A stretch of DNA of 64,000 nt from JAYTXL01 sp043742955 (GCA_043742955.1 JAYTXL010000027.1:25914-89913); one strand, 5' to 3'; shown: positions 1-8,686, counted from the stretch's first letter. Numbers and translations are program-made. The notes: generated from the sequence alone by a model not told the origin.

Positions 1-2
1 CG

Positions 3-584
3 CTGCTTGCGAAGGTGAAAGGCAAGACCGGAAAAATTTCGGATAAAACGCACGAGGAACACCTCAAGCTTTACACCGGCTACGTCAACAAGACCAACGC
101 CATCCTGAAGGAGTTGGAAACTTTGTCGGCAATTCTTGACCCGGCCAACCCGGCACACGCCAACCAGATTTACAGTGAAATCCGCTCGCGCAAAGTGGAC
201 TACTCCTTTGCCCTGGGCGGGATCATCAACCATGAGATTTATTTCAATAATCTCGGGGGCAAAGGCGGTCCGGCCACGGGCAAGGTCGCGGAGCTCATTG
301 AGAAGAGCTTCGGCAGTTTCGAGGCCTACAAAAAGGATTTGAAAGCGACGGCGATTGCGGCCCGCGGCTGGGTGTGGACCGGTTACGACGCCACCACCGG
401 GTTGCTGTTTAATTATCTGGGTGATGCGCAGAACACTTTCCCGATCTGGGGGGTGAAGCCGATTCTGGCGCTCGACACCTATGAGCATGCCTACTACGCG
501 GACTTCTTCACTGCCCGCGGCGCGTATGTGGACGAGTTCATGAACTTCATCGATTGGGATGTGGTAAACGCCAACCTGGGATAG
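3..584 (+). CDS. Fe/Mn-family superoxide dismutase, 5' end outside window
   Basis: The product dismutates superoxide to oxygen and hydrogen peroxide. The frame is open to the left window edge, so the true start lies upstream; a GTG at 15 is the first possible start inside the window but is probably internal. Visible family features are an N-terminal H in EEHLKLY, the NHEIYF segment with a metal-ligand His, a GGKGGPATG loop, AARGWVWTGYD, LGDAQNTFPIWG, and the C-terminal signature DTYEHAYY with the Asp and His metal ligands. The stop is TAG at 582-584. I did not try to decide between Fe and Mn. No signal peptide can be judged because the N-terminus is missing. Confidence 0.9.
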   Translation: MLAKVKGKTGKISDKTHEEHLKLYTGYVNKTNAILKELETLSAILDPANPAHANQIYSEIRSRKVDYSFALGGIINHEIYFNNLGGKGGPATGKVAELIEKSFGSFEAYKKDLKATAIAARGWVWTGYDATTGLLFNYLGDAQNTFPIWGVKPILALDTYEHAYYADFFTARGAYVDEFMNFIDWDVVNANLG

Positions 585-705
585 GTAATCTTTGCCGGAA
601 CGCAACCGCGCGACTCCCACCGGGGCGCAGGGCGCGTCTGGGGCGCACGGGCAGGGTTCATTTTACTTGCGCTGATCAAGGCGCAAAATAATCATTGCCG
701 ACGTC

Positions 706-2280
706 ATGCCTGCCCAACCAAACCGGTGGTTATTAGCGGTTCAGTGCACGGGGGCGATTGCCTGCCTGGGGTTCGCCCTGGCGGACAGCGCAAGGGCGCA
801 AACGCGCCCACCGGCGGGGGGCACCACCGGCGCGGCCAACCTGAAACTGCCGGAAATCCCCAACACCAAACATCGCAACGTCATTTTCATTCTCGCGGAC
901 GATCATCGCTTCGATGCGCTGGGTTTTCTGGGTCATCCGTTTTTGCAGACGCCTAATCTCGACATGCTCGCCCGCAATGGTGCGCATCTGAAGAACGCCT
1001 TCGTCACCACCTCGCTCTGCTCGCCCAGCCGCGCTTCGATTCTGACCGGATTGTATGCCCACAAACATCGCGTGGTAGACAACAACAATCCGGTGCGGGC
1101 CGAGCTGGTTTTCTTTCCGCAATACCTGCAGCAGGCGGGCTACGAGACGGCGTTCTTTGGCAAATGGCACATGGGTGGCGATAGCGATGAGCAACAGCGC
1201 GGCTTCAATCATTGGGTGGGATTCAAAGGGCAGGGGAGTTACCTGCCCGGCAAGCAACTGATTAACGTGAATGGAAAACGGGTGCCCCAGAAGGGGTACA
1301 TTACCGATGAGCTGACCGATTACGCGCTGGATTGGTTGAACGCCCGGAATCCCAACAAGCCGTTTCTGTTGTATCTTTCGCACAAGGCCGTGCACGCCGA
1401 ATTTATTCCCGCTGACCGCCACAAGGGCCGTTACAAAGACAAGCCGTACGTCCCGCCCCGGACGCAGGCGAACCTCCCGGAGAACTACGAGGGCAAGCCG
1501 ATGTGGGTTAAGAATCAGCGTAACAGCTGGCACGGCGTGGATTATCCGTATCACGGCACCCTCGATGGCGTGGAGCAGTTTTACAAACGCTATTGCGAAA
1601 CATTACTAGCGGTGGATGAGAGTCTGGGGCGCGTGATTGATTATCTAAAGGCTCAAAATCTTTTGGAATCGACCCTCCTGATCTACATGGGCGACAACGG
1701 ATTCATGTTTGGTGAACATGGCTTGATCGACAAACGGGTGGCGTATGAGGAATCCATGCGCGTGCCCCTCCTGATGCATTGCCCCGAGCTCATACCGGGT
1801 GGGGTGGAAGTCTCCCAGTTGGTCGCGAACATTGACATCGCCCCTACCATTCTGGATGCGGCAGGGTTGAAGGCGCCGGCGCACCTGGATGGGCGGAGCT
1901 TTTTGGCGCTCGCGCAGCGCCTGAACATTCCCTGGCGGGACGCCTTGCTTTACGAATATTATTGGGAGCGAAACTTTCCCCAGACGCCGACGATGCATGC
2001 GGTGCGGGGCGACCGCTACAAGTACATTCGCTATCAGGGTTTGTGGGACATCGACGAGTTCTACGATTTACAAAACGATCCGCAGGAGACCCGGAACCTG
2101 ATTCGCAGCACGCAGCATCAACAGCTCATCAAGCAGTTTAACACGATCCTTTTCAACGGCCTGGCCGCCACCGATGGCATGCAGATTCCGCTGCTGCCGG
2201 ATGCCGGCGGGCAATCCAATTTGCGCAGCCCGAACGGCGCGCCACCCGCACCGTTTCCGCCGCACTTCCTGGGTAAATAA
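706..2280 (+). CDS. secreted arylsulfatase-family sulfatase
   Basis: This 524-residue protein belongs to the alkaline phosphatase/sulfatase superfamily and hydrolyses sulfate esters, probably on polysaccharides outside the cytoplasm. Residues 1-32 look like a signal peptide ending near ADSARAQ. ADDHRFD at about 64-70 supplies the metal Asp pair. CSPSR at 105-109 is the Cys-type sulfatase signature, whose Cys is converted to formylglycine by a separate maturase not seen here. GKWHMGG and the late MGDNGFMFGEHG motif complete the active site. Length is normal for the family. The ATG at 706 is the only start that keeps the whole signal peptide. Substrate specificity cannot be read from the sequence. 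Confidence 0.9.
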   Translation: MPAQPNRWLLAVQCTGAIACLGFALADSARAQTRPPAGGTTGAANLKLPEIPNTKHRNVIFILADDHRFDALGFLGHPFLQTPNLDMLARNGAHLKNAFVTTSLCSPSRASILTGLYAHKHRVVDNNNPVRAELVFFPQYLQQAGYETAFFGKWHMGGDSDEQQRGFNHWVGFKGQGSYLPGKQLINVNGKRVPQKGYITDELTDYALDWLNARNPNKPFLLYLSHKAVHAEFIPADRHKGRYKDKPYVPPRTQANLPENYEGKPMWVKNQRNSWHGVDYPYHGTLDGVEQFYKRYCETLLAVDESLGRVIDYLKAQNLLESTLLIYMGDNGFMFGEHGLIDKRVAYEESMRVPLLMHCPELIPGGVEVSQLVANIDIAPTILDAAGLKAPAHLDGRSFLALAQRLNIPWRDALLYEYYWERNFPQTPTMHAVRGDRYKYIRYQGLWDIDEFYDLQNDPQETRNLIRSTQHQQLIKQFNTILFNGLAATDGMQIPLLPDAGGQSNLRSPNGAPPAPFPPHFLGK

Positions 2281-2447
2281 CCGCGACCGCCGTGCTGTTC
2301 ACCGGCTTGCTTTCCGGCTGGATCCACTGGGACGTCGAACCTTGAACGGATCTGATGCGGCCAAGCGGCGACCCAGTGGGAACGACCCAGCGGGATCAAA
2401 TCGACTTTGACACTTGCGCTTCCAATTTCAGCCGGTAAGTTCGCCCC

Positions 2448-2729
2448 ATGTCGAAGCTGCCAAAGAAAACGTCCAAAGCGAAGGTGCCAAAAGCAATCCT
2501 GCTGGGTGTGGGCCTGGACTCCGATGGTCATAAACGCGTGACCACCGGTCCCAACTTCGCCCTGGTGGGGGGCACGCAGGAGACCCATGAATTGATGACC
2601 GAAAAGGCCCTCAAAATTAACGAGAAATTGGCGGCCAAGGGGAAACAACTGGACGAAGTCAGCCTGCAGGAGTTCGACGACATCGCGCAATCCGTCGGCC
2701 TGCACCCTCATAATCCAAACCGCAATTGA
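2448..2729 (+). CDS. small conserved protein of unknown function
   Basis: This 93-residue, Lys-rich protein starts with MSKLPKKTSKAKVPK. The central stretch LLGVGLDSDGHKRVTTGP is followed by a helical segment with ETHELMTEKALKINEKL and ends in HPHNPNRN. There is no signal peptide or membrane segment, so it is presumably cytoplasmic. I have a general impression of similar small proteins in Verrucomicrobia but cannot assign a function. It lies 110 bases before nuoA on the same strand and could be co-transcribed with it. Confidence 0.6.
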   Translation: MSKLPKKTSKAKVPKAILLGVGLDSDGHKRVTTGPNFALVGGTQETHELMTEKALKINEKLAAKGKQLDEVSLQEFDDIAQSVGLHPHNPNRN

Positions 2730-2839
2730 CGGCTTCATTTCTGAGCGTTGCTTATACTTGAGCGCGCATCTTGACGCCTCTGTGTTGCAACCGCTAGCGT
2801 CGCTTGTGGTTTTCTTAACAAAGAAAGATTTTGGCACCG

Positions 2840-3229
2840 ATGCCCGTTGATACGTCAGCCCAATCCAGCCCCTACTTCTTCCTGACCGTGTTCCTGGGAG
2901 TGGCGCTGCTCTTTCCGCTTGTGCCGCTGGGGCTGGCCCGGCTCTGGGCGCGGATTTATTCGCCGCAGAAAACCGGCGATCAAAAGAACGCCACGTACGA
3001 GTGCGGCTTGGAATCCAAAGGGGATGGCTCGGTTCAATTCCAGTCGCACTATTATCTCTACGCCATCATCTTTCTGATTTTCGACGTCGAGGTGATTTTT
3101 CTGCTGCCCTTTGCGGTCGCCTTCTCGGGTCTGCCGGTGGGAGCATTTCTAGCGATCCTGATATTTTTGTTCCTGCTGGTCGAAGGATTGGCCTGGGCCT
3201 GGCTGAAGGGAGTGCTCACATGGAAATGA
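2840..3229 (+). CDS. nuoA: NADH-quinone oxidoreductase subunit A
   Basis: NuoA (ND3 type) is a small membrane subunit of complex I at the junction of the quinone site and the membrane arm. The 129-residue product has three hydrophobic segments. Between the first two lies the family loop KTGDQKNATYECGLES, including the conserved YECG. HYYLYAIIFLIFDVEVIFLLP is the second segment, with the conserved FDVE acidic motif. I chose ATG 2840; a TTG at 2831 would add three residues. It opens the nuo operon, with nuoB 34 bases downstream. Confidence 0.95.
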   Translation: MPVDTSAQSSPYFFLTVFLGVALLFPLVPLGLARLWARIYSPQKTGDQKNATYECGLESKGDGSVQFQSHYYLYAIIFLIFDVEVIFLLPFAVAFSGLPVGAFLAILIFLFLLVEGLAWAWLKGVLTWK

Positions 3230-3263
3230 AGTACACCGGCCAGCCTGGCCCAACGCGCCGCCA

Positions 3264-3890
3264 ATGGACTGTGACATGGACGAGGGATTAAAAAACGAAT
3301 TGAGCAAGCAAGGCGTGTTCACCACGACCTTGGAGGACTTGTACAACTGGGGGCGTAAGAATTCTGTCTGGCCGCTGTCATTCGGGTTGGCGTGCTGCGC
3401 GATTGAGATGATTGCCGCGAGCATGGCGCGCTTTGACCTCGCCCGCTTTGGCGCGGAAGTGTTCCGGCCGTCACCGCGCCAGGCGGACCTGATGATTGTG
3501 GCCGGCACGGTGACCAAGAAAATGGCGCCGCAAGTCGTGCGCCTCTACAATCAGATGCCCGAGCCAAAATATGTAATCGCGATGGGCGCGTGTGCGATTT
3601 CCGGCGGCCCGTTCAAGCAGGGTTACAACGTGCTCAAAGGGATCGACCGTTTTATTCCGGTGGATGTGCATATTCCGGGCTGCCCCCCCCGCCCGGAGGC
3701 GCTGATCCACGCGTTCATGACGCTACAAAAAAAAATCGATTCGCAAAAACTCACCGGCCCGAGCCGCCCGCGCCATCTGGACGCCGCGGCTCCGAGCGAA
3801 TTTCCCGTGCCGGTTTTCGGGGAGCATGACTTGCTTCCGCCCAGCAATCCCAATCTATGGAGGCCGACCAATGTGGTGCGGAGCGCATGA
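3264..3890 (+). CDS. nuoB: NADH-quinone oxidoreductase subunit B
   Basis: NuoB (PSST) carries cluster N2, the last iron-sulfur cluster before quinone. In this 208-residue protein the four expected ligands are all present: Cys44-Cys45 in GLACCAIEM, Cys110 in GACAISGG and Cys140 in IPGCPPRPE. The C-terminal tail after residue 155 is longer than a minimal NuoB and Pro-rich. Start choice is between ATG 3264 and ATG 3276 (MDEGLKNE); neither has a strong ribosome-binding site. It is second in the nuo operon. Confidence 0.95.
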   Translation: MDCDMDEGLKNELSKQGVFTTTLEDLYNWGRKNSVWPLSFGLACCAIEMIAASMARFDLARFGAEVFRPSPRQADLMIVAGTVTKKMAPQVVRLYNQMPEPKYVIAMGACAISGGPFKQGYNVLKGIDRFIPVDVHIPGCPPRPEALIHAFMTLQKKIDSQKLTGPSRPRHLDAAAPSEFPVPVFGEHDLLPPSNPNLWRPTNVVRSA

Positions 3891-3900
3891 AATGGCCCTG

Positions 3901-3984
3901 GCTGATAGCCGCCCGCCTTCAGGTTGTGAGGCTGGGCGCGGGAATCCTCCGCGACTGACGCAAGCTAAAGCAGGCGGCTACAGC
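3901..3984. repeat. intergenic palindromic repeat between nuoB and nuoC
   Basis: Two imperfect inverted arms, roughly 3901-3923 and 3962-3984, face each other across about 40 bases. The left core is TAGCCGCCCGCCTT, and the reverse complement of the right core is TAGCCGCCTGCTTT. The whole can fold into a long hairpin. It resembles dispersed palindromic elements rather than a terminator because no T-tract follows and the operon continues through it. Confidence 0.6.
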
Positions 3985-3996
3985 TGACGCTGGCCA

Positions 3997-4644
3997 ATGA
4001 AAATTGCGATGGAATTGCTCGAACAAATCAAAGCCCGCCTTGAAGCCGCCGTTCCCGGTGCGGCTCTTGAGGTGGTTCCGAATGACAGCCCGTCCGCGCA
4101 GCGGTCCTTGCTCGTGGGCCCCGCACACGCCGTGGCGATCGCAAAATGCCTGCGCGATGATCCGCAGCTTCTTTTGGACTACTGTTCCAACGTGACGGGG
4201 GTCGATTGGCCTGAAATGGAACTCACTGAAAAGGTGAAGGTCAAGCAGGTAGTGGAGGGGGTGGAGAAGGAAGTTGAGGAAGTCAGGAAGAAGATTCGTC
4301 CCGGTGTTTTGGAAGTGGTTTATCACCTGTATTCGATGACCTTGAAGCACGGTCCGGTCATCATCCGGATGCGGACGGTTAACCGGACCGACCAGGTTCA
4401 ACTGCCCTCCCTCACCCCCGTCTGGCGCAGTTGCGATTTTCAGGAGCGCGAGATTTTTGACTTGTATGGAATTCATTTTGAGGGGCATCCGGATCTGCGC
4501 CGCATTCTCATGTGGGACGGGTTCCTAGACCATCCCATGCGCAAGGATTATGTCGCGCCGGACGACTATGAATACGAACCGACCCCGCACGATGAAGTTC
4601 TGGAGCGTGTGAAAGCCCGGCCGGCGGCGGAGGCGAAGCGATGA
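3997..4644 (+). CDS. nuoC: NADH-quinone oxidoreductase subunit C
   Basis: NuoC (30-kDa subunit) is part of the hydrophilic arm of complex I. The 215-residue protein shows the family signature in VWRSCDFQEREIFDLYGIHFEGHPDLRRILMW, followed by the usual HPMRKDY. Between residues about 70 and 100 there is a charged, Lys/Glu/Val-rich segment (TEKVKVKQVVEGVEKEVEEV) that looks like an insertion compared with short NuoC proteins. Its stop overlaps the nuoD start (ATGA at 4641), so the two are translationally coupled. NuoC and NuoD are separate proteins here, not fused. Confidence 0.95.
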   Translation: MKIAMELLEQIKARLEAAVPGAALEVVPNDSPSAQRSLLVGPAHAVAIAKCLRDDPQLLLDYCSNVTGVDWPEMELTEKVKVKQVVEGVEKEVEEVRKKIRPGVLEVVYHLYSMTLKHGPVIIRMRTVNRTDQVQLPSLTPVWRSCDFQEREIFDLYGIHFEGHPDLRRILMWDGFLDHPMRKDYVAPDDYEYEPTPHDEVLERVKARPAAEAKR

Positions 4645-5819
4645 TCACTTCGGTTGAATCCCCCGCCCAATCCAATTACGAGATCGTGCCGAAGAGCGCG
4701 CCGGACGGGACAATCCTGGCCGGCGAGTTGCTCGAAGTCGCCATGGGACCACAGCACCCCTCCACCCACGGCGTGTTCCGCATGGATGTGGTGCTCGACG
4801 GAGAGACGGTCGTCAAGCTCAAGCCGGTTTTTGGCTACCTCCACCGCAACCACGAAAAGATTGCCGAGGGCACGAGCTATCTTGGCTCCATGCCCTATAC
4901 CGACCGGCTCGACTATTTTTGCTCGATGTCCAACAACTGGGCCTATGCCCTCAGCGTGGAAAAGCTGGCGGGCCTGGCCGTGCCCGAGCGCGCGGAATAC
5001 ATCCGCGTGATCACGGCGGAACTGACGCGCCTGATGAACCACGCCTGTCTCATCGGCTTCCTGATGCAGGACATGGGGGCCTCGGGCACGCCCCTCATGT
5101 ATGCCTTCCGCGAGCGCGAGAAGATTCTCGACCTGTTCGAGTCGCTGAGCGGCTCGCGCATGATGTGTAATTATATGCGCTTCGGCGGTTGTCGTTGCGA
5201 TTTGCCGGAAGGGTGGCTCACGCAGGCCCATAAGGTCGTGGATGCCTTCCCGCGATTCAATGACGAGTTCGAGCGGTTGCTCGCGGACAACGAAATCCTG
5301 ATGGCGCGGACGCAAGGCGTGGGCGGAGTATCGCGTGAACTTGCCATCAGCGCCGGTCTCACCGGTCCGATGCTGCGGGCGGCGGGAGTGGATTACGACC
5401 TGCGCAAGGTGGACCAATACGGCATTTACGACCGCTTCCAATTCCGGGTGCCCCTCGGGGATCATGGCGACACGTACGACCGGTATATGCTCCGCGTGCT
5501 CGAGATGCGCGAGAGCGTGGTAATTCTTCAGCAGGCGCTCAAGGGGATCCCCGCCGGGCCGGTCATCGACCCCAAGGCCAAGCTGCGCGGCTTTCGTCCG
5601 AAAGCGGGTGAAGCCTACGGCCGGATCGAATCACCAAAGGGCGAGCTGGGGTTCTACCTCATTAGCGATGGTTCGCCGAACCCGTATCGTTATCGGGTGC
5701 GACCGCCCAGCTTGATTAATCTGACCGTGCTGGAGGACATGTGTCTTGGCCGCCCCATCGCGGACGTCGTCATCATTCTGGGCAGTGTGGACATTGTGCT
5801 GGGCGAGGTGGACCGATGA
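4641..5819 (+). CDS. nuoD: NADH-quinone oxidoreductase subunit D
   Basis: NuoD (49-kDa subunit) forms much of the quinone-binding cavity of complex I. The 392-residue protein contains GPQHPSTHGVFRMD at about 35, with the quinone-site HPSTHG, then YLHRNHEKIAEG, YTDRLDY, and the C-terminal SLINLTVLEDMCLGRPIADVVIILGSVDIVLGEVDR. This is the [NiFe]-hydrogenase-like fold without the nickel Cys ligands. The start overlaps the nuoC stop by four bases. No nuoE, nuoF or nuoG follows; the next gene is nuoI. Confidence 0.96.
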   Translation: MITSVESPAQSNYEIVPKSAPDGTILAGELLEVAMGPQHPSTHGVFRMDVVLDGETVVKLKPVFGYLHRNHEKIAEGTSYLGSMPYTDRLDYFCSMSNNWAYALSVEKLAGLAVPERAEYIRVITAELTRLMNHACLIGFLMQDMGASGTPLMYAFREREKILDLFESLSGSRMMCNYMRFGGCRCDLPEGWLTQAHKVVDAFPRFNDEFERLLADNEILMARTQGVGGVSRELAISAGLTGPMLRAAGVDYDLRKVDQYGIYDRFQFRVPLGDHGDTYDRYMLRVLEMRESVVILQQALKGIPAGPVIDPKAKLRGFRPKAGEAYGRIESPKGELGFYLISDGSPNPYRYRVRPPSLINLTVLEDMCLGRPIADVVIILGSVDIVLGEVDR

Positions 5820-5821
5820 GC

Positions 5822-5887
5822 GACACGGATTCCACAGATTTGCACGAATTGAATTCCGAATTCGTGTCGCTTCGTGTAATTCGTGTC
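5822..5887. repeat. intergenic palindromic repeat between nuoD and nuoI
   Basis: Short units of the type CACGAATT and ACACGGATT occur in opposite orientation on the two sides of a centre near 5855 (GAATTCCGAATTC), so the stretch can fold back on itself. It occupies almost the entire nuoD-nuoI spacer and ends 8 bases before the nuoI start. The design differs in sequence from the nuoB-nuoC and nuoJ-nuoK palindromes. Confidence 0.6.
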
Positions 5888-5895
5888 TGATTTTT

Positions 5896-6579
5896 ATGCT
5901 CGGCACTGGCATTCTCAAAGGCATGGCGGAAACGGCGCGCAACTTCGTCGGCAGTTACACCGACGCGGAGCGGCTCACGACCGTCGAGTATCCCGAGGAG
6001 CGCCTCGCACCGAAGGAGGCCGCGCGCAATTTCCCCTTCCTCGTGTTTGACACCGAAGATCCGCAGGCCGGACTGCGGTGTGTTGCGTGTCAGATTTGCG
6101 AGAAGGAATGCCCGCCCAAATGCATTTATATTGTCAAGAGCAAGGACAAGAAGGCTGATTTTGTAGGCAAACCGCAGTTCTATCCAGCGACGTTCGACAT
6201 TGATGTCTCCGTCTGCATGAGCTGCCAGATCTGCGTGGAAGTCTGTCCGTTTGAGGCCATCAAGATGGACACCGAGTTTGAGCTGAGCAACTCCGACCGT
6301 TTTGACGCGTTGCTGTTGCGCAAGGAACACCTCGCGAAGCCCAACAGTTACTACCGGAAAATCCACCCCACGGAAGCCGCGGAAGTGGACGCGCGGCTGG
6401 CCGGTGACAAGGCGAAGGCCGAGGCGAAATCCCGGGCAGACGCGGACGCGAAAGCCAAGGCCGCGTTGGCCGCGAAGGCAGCCGTTTTGGCAACCCCCGC
6501 GCCTGCTCAAACTCCGGCCGCCCCCCCCCCTGACGCATGCAGTTCATCTGGGATTTCCTTAACGCATTGGTCGGCATGA
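5896..6579 (+). CDS. nuoI: NADH-quinone oxidoreductase subunit I
   Basis: NuoI (TYKY) carries clusters N6a and N6b and passes electrons to NuoB. From ATG 5896 the product is 227 residues. Two 4Fe-4S motifs are complete: C62-C65-C68-C72 (CVACQICEKEC) and C107-C110-C113-C117 (CMSCQICVEVC). After residue 165 the protein has an unusual Lys/Ala/Glu-rich tail. The reading frame crosses a run of ten C at 6521-6530 and runs 43 bases into nuoH. With one more C the frame would stop at the TGA at 6531-6533, directly before nuoH, so the last 16 codons may be an artefact of a homopolymer length change. Confidence 0.93.
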   Translation: MLGTGILKGMAETARNFVGSYTDAERLTTVEYPEERLAPKEAARNFPFLVFDTEDPQAGLRCVACQICEKECPPKCIYIVKSKDKKADFVGKPQFYPATFDIDVSVCMSCQICVEVCPFEAIKMDTEFELSNSDRFDALLLRKEHLAKPNSYYRKIHPTEAAEVDARLAGDKAKAEAKSRADADAKAKAALAAKAAVLATPAPAQTPAAPPPDACSSSGISLTHWSA

Positions 6580-7772
6580 TCGGGAAGGTGCTGGGCGAAC
6601 AGCCTGACCCGAAAGCGCAGTTCCTGGTGTTCTTCCCTGAGGCCATTCAGCCCGTTGTTTCCGCGCTGCTCTCGATCGCGCCGATATTGGCGGTGTTCCC
6701 CCTGCTGTTTGCGCTTACCACCGTGGTGGAGCGCAAGGGGCTCGCCCGTATTCAAAATCGGCTGGGCCCGAACCGGGTTGGTCTGCCTTGGACGAAGCTG
6801 CGGTTGTTTGGCTTTGGTCAGTTCATCGCAGACGGCATCAAGTCGATTATCAAGGAGGACGTGGTGCCGCGCGCGGCGGATAAGGTGGTGCACTTCCTGG
6901 CGCCCATCGCGTTGCTGGTGCCGGTGCTAATCGCCTACTCGGTGTTGCCGGTGGGGCGGACCCTGGTGGCGATCGATCTCGATGGCGGTTTGCTCTTTTT
7001 CTTTGCCGTCGGCGCGGGCACGGAGCTGGCCGTGTTTATGGCGGGCTGGTCGAGCCATAATAAGTACTCGCTGCTCGGAGCCATGCGCGGCATTGCGCAA
7101 ATGATCAGCTACGAAATGCCGCTCATCCTTTCAACCATCGGCGTGGTCATGGTGGTCGGCTCCCTGTCCCTGCCCAAAATCGTCGAGGCGCAGGGCTTTT
7201 TCGGGGGTTGGTTGCCGCATTGGCACGTCTTTACGCCCTGGGGTTTTGCGGGCTTTATTTTGTTTCTGATTGCCGCCACCGCGGAGTCAAACCGTTCGCC
7301 CTTTGATTTGCCGGAAGCGGAGTCGGAAATCATTGCCGGTTATTTCGTGGAATATTCCGGTTTCAAGTTCGCCCTCTTTTTCCTGGGGGAATATCTGGGG
7401 CTTTTTGCCATCAGCGGCATCGCCATCACGCTGTTCCTGGGCGGCTGGCAGGCGCCGGTGTCGTTCCTGACGTGGGTGCCGGGCTACCTCTGGTTCTTCG
7501 CGAAGCTGGTCACGCTGATTGTGCTGTTCATCTGGGTGCGCGGAACGGTGCCCCGATTGCGCATGGATCAACTCATGAACCTCGCCTGGAAATTCATGCT
7601 CCCATTGGCGCTCATTAACATTCTGGCGGTCGGAATTTGGCGCTTCATGGAGGCGGGCGTGGGCCGCTGGATGGTGTGTACGCTCCTGATCGGCGGCGCC
7701 TATGTGGTTCTCGGCAGGACGCTGAGCAGCGGTCCCGGCCTCGGGAAAAGAATCTATCGCTATGCGGACTGA
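6537..7772 (+). CDS. nuoH: NADH-quinone oxidoreductase subunit H
   Basis: NuoH (ND1) is the membrane subunit that docks the hydrophilic arm and forms the quinone entry tunnel. The 411-residue protein has eight or more hydrophobic segments. Conserved stretches are ERKGLARIQNRLGPNRVG, FADGIK-like QFIADGIKSIIKED, SYEMPL, and the acidic loop NRSPFDLPEAESEIIAGYFVEYSGF that lines the quinone site. It overlaps the nuoI reading frame at the 5' end and nuoJ by 11 bases at the 3' end. Confidence 0.95.
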   Translation: MQFIWDFLNALVGMIGKVLGEQPDPKAQFLVFFPEAIQPVVSALLSIAPILAVFPLLFALTTVVERKGLARIQNRLGPNRVGLPWTKLRLFGFGQFIADGIKSIIKEDVVPRAADKVVHFLAPIALLVPVLIAYSVLPVGRTLVAIDLDGGLLFFFAVGAGTELAVFMAGWSSHNKYSLLGAMRGIAQMISYEMPLILSTIGVVMVVGSLSLPKIVEAQGFFGGWLPHWHVFTPWGFAGFILFLIAATAESNRSPFDLPEAESEIIAGYFVEYSGFKFALFFLGEYLGLFAISGIAITLFLGGWQAPVSFLTWVPGYLWFFAKLVTLIVLFIWVRGTVPRLRMDQLMNLAWKFMLPLALINILAVGIWRFMEAGVGRWMVCTLLIGGAYVVLGRTLSSGPGLGKRIYRYAD

Positions 7773-8289
7773 AATCATGACGTTCCTGAGCCTGCCTTTC
7801 ATCGTCCTCGCGCTGCTTACGCTCAGCAGCGGCTTCGCCGCGATGCGCCTTCGTAACCTGGTGCATTGCGCTCTCTGCCTGGTGCTGACCTTCGCGGGGT
7901 TGGCGGGGCTTTACCTGCTGCTCGACGCGGAGTTCGTCGGCCTGGCGCAAATTCTCGTCTATGTCGGCGCGGTGGCGATACTGATAGTCTTCGCCATTTT
8001 GCTCACCCGTAATACCGAGCCGGACGCCAGCTCGTCCACGGTTTCCTCCTCGTGGCTGGCTGGATTGGCCGTGACCGTGCTGACGGCAGGCAGCATCATC
8101 TTCGCCATCATGACCAGTGCGCGAGTCGGACGCGCCCTGCCGCCGAAGCCCGATGCCAGCGTCAAGCACATCGGCGAACTATTAATGACGCAATACATCC
8201 TGCCGCTCGAAGTCATCGCCCTGCTCCTGACCGTGGCGATGATTGGCGCGGTCATCATCGCGATGAAAGATAAGGAATCGAAGCAATGA
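7762..8289 (+). CDS. nuoJ: NADH-quinone oxidoreductase subunit J
   Basis: NuoJ (ND6) is a small membrane subunit of complex I with five transmembrane helices; all five are discernible in these 175 residues. The conserved VGLAQILVYVGAVAILIVFAILLT segment, which holds the pi-bulge helix of the family, lies at about residues 54-77. A second possible start is ATG 7777 (MTFLSLPF), which begins closer to the first helix. It overlaps nuoH by 11 bases. Confidence 0.93.
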   Translation: MRTEIMTFLSLPFIVLALLTLSSGFAAMRLRNLVHCALCLVLTFAGLAGLYLLLDAEFVGLAQILVYVGAVAILIVFAILLTRNTEPDASSSTVSSSWLAGLAVTVLTAGSIIFAIMTSARVGRALPPKPDASVKHIGELLMTQYILPLEVIALLLTVAMIGAVIIAMKDKESKQ

Positions 8290-8300
8290 CAATCCTTTTC

Positions 8301-8365
8301 AACGCGGAGCCGCGGAGCCGCGGAGAAAAAAAGCATTCTCTCCGCGCCTCCGCGCCTCTGCGGTT
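8301..8365. repeat. intergenic palindromic repeat between nuoJ and nuoK
   Basis: The left arm is built of repeated GCGGAGCC units (8301-8327) and the right arm (8336-8365) of CTCCGCGCC units, its reverse complement with a few mismatches, around an A/T-rich centre. It can form a hairpin of about 25 base pairs ending 6 bases before the nuoK start region. It is distinct in sequence from the other nuo-operon palindromes. Confidence 0.65.
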
Positions 8366-8371
8366 CAACTT

Positions 8372-8683
8372 ATGACGCCACTAACCGGATATCTAATTGT
8401 GTCCGCGTTGCTCTTCGCCATCGGCCTCGCGGGCGCGCTCACGCGGCGAAACGCCATCCTCGTGCTCATCGGCATCGAACTCATGCTCAACGCGGCGAAC
8501 CTGAACTTCATCGCTTTCTGGCGTTACGGCCCGAACCCGGAAGCGCTGACCGGCGTGATGTTTGTGCTTTTTTCCATCGGGATCGCCGCCGCCGAAGCCG
8601 CCGTTGGCCTGGCGCTCATCATCGCGATTTACCGGCACTACCGGACGACGAACCTTGACCAGATTGATTCGATGAAAGGCTAA
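8372..8683 (+). CDS. nuoK: NADH-quinone oxidoreductase subunit K
   Basis: NuoK (ND4L) has three transmembrane helices. The 103-residue product contains the conserved GIELMLNAANLNFIAF helix, with the key membrane Glu in IGIELM, and AAAEAAVGLALIIAIYR with the second conserved Glu. Length matches the family. It is followed three bases later by an AAA ATPase gene rather than nuoL. Confidence 0.95.
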   Translation: MTPLTGYLIVSALLFAIGLAGALTRRNAILVLIGIELMLNAANLNFIAFWRYGPNPEALTGVMFVLFSIGIAAAEAAVGLALIIAIYRHYRTTNLDQIDSMKG

Positions 8684-8686
8684 GAC

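Noticed and set aside
733..1554. 273-codon minus-strand reading frame opposite the sulfatase
   Set aside because: It is antisense to conserved sulfatase motifs and has no domain of its own.
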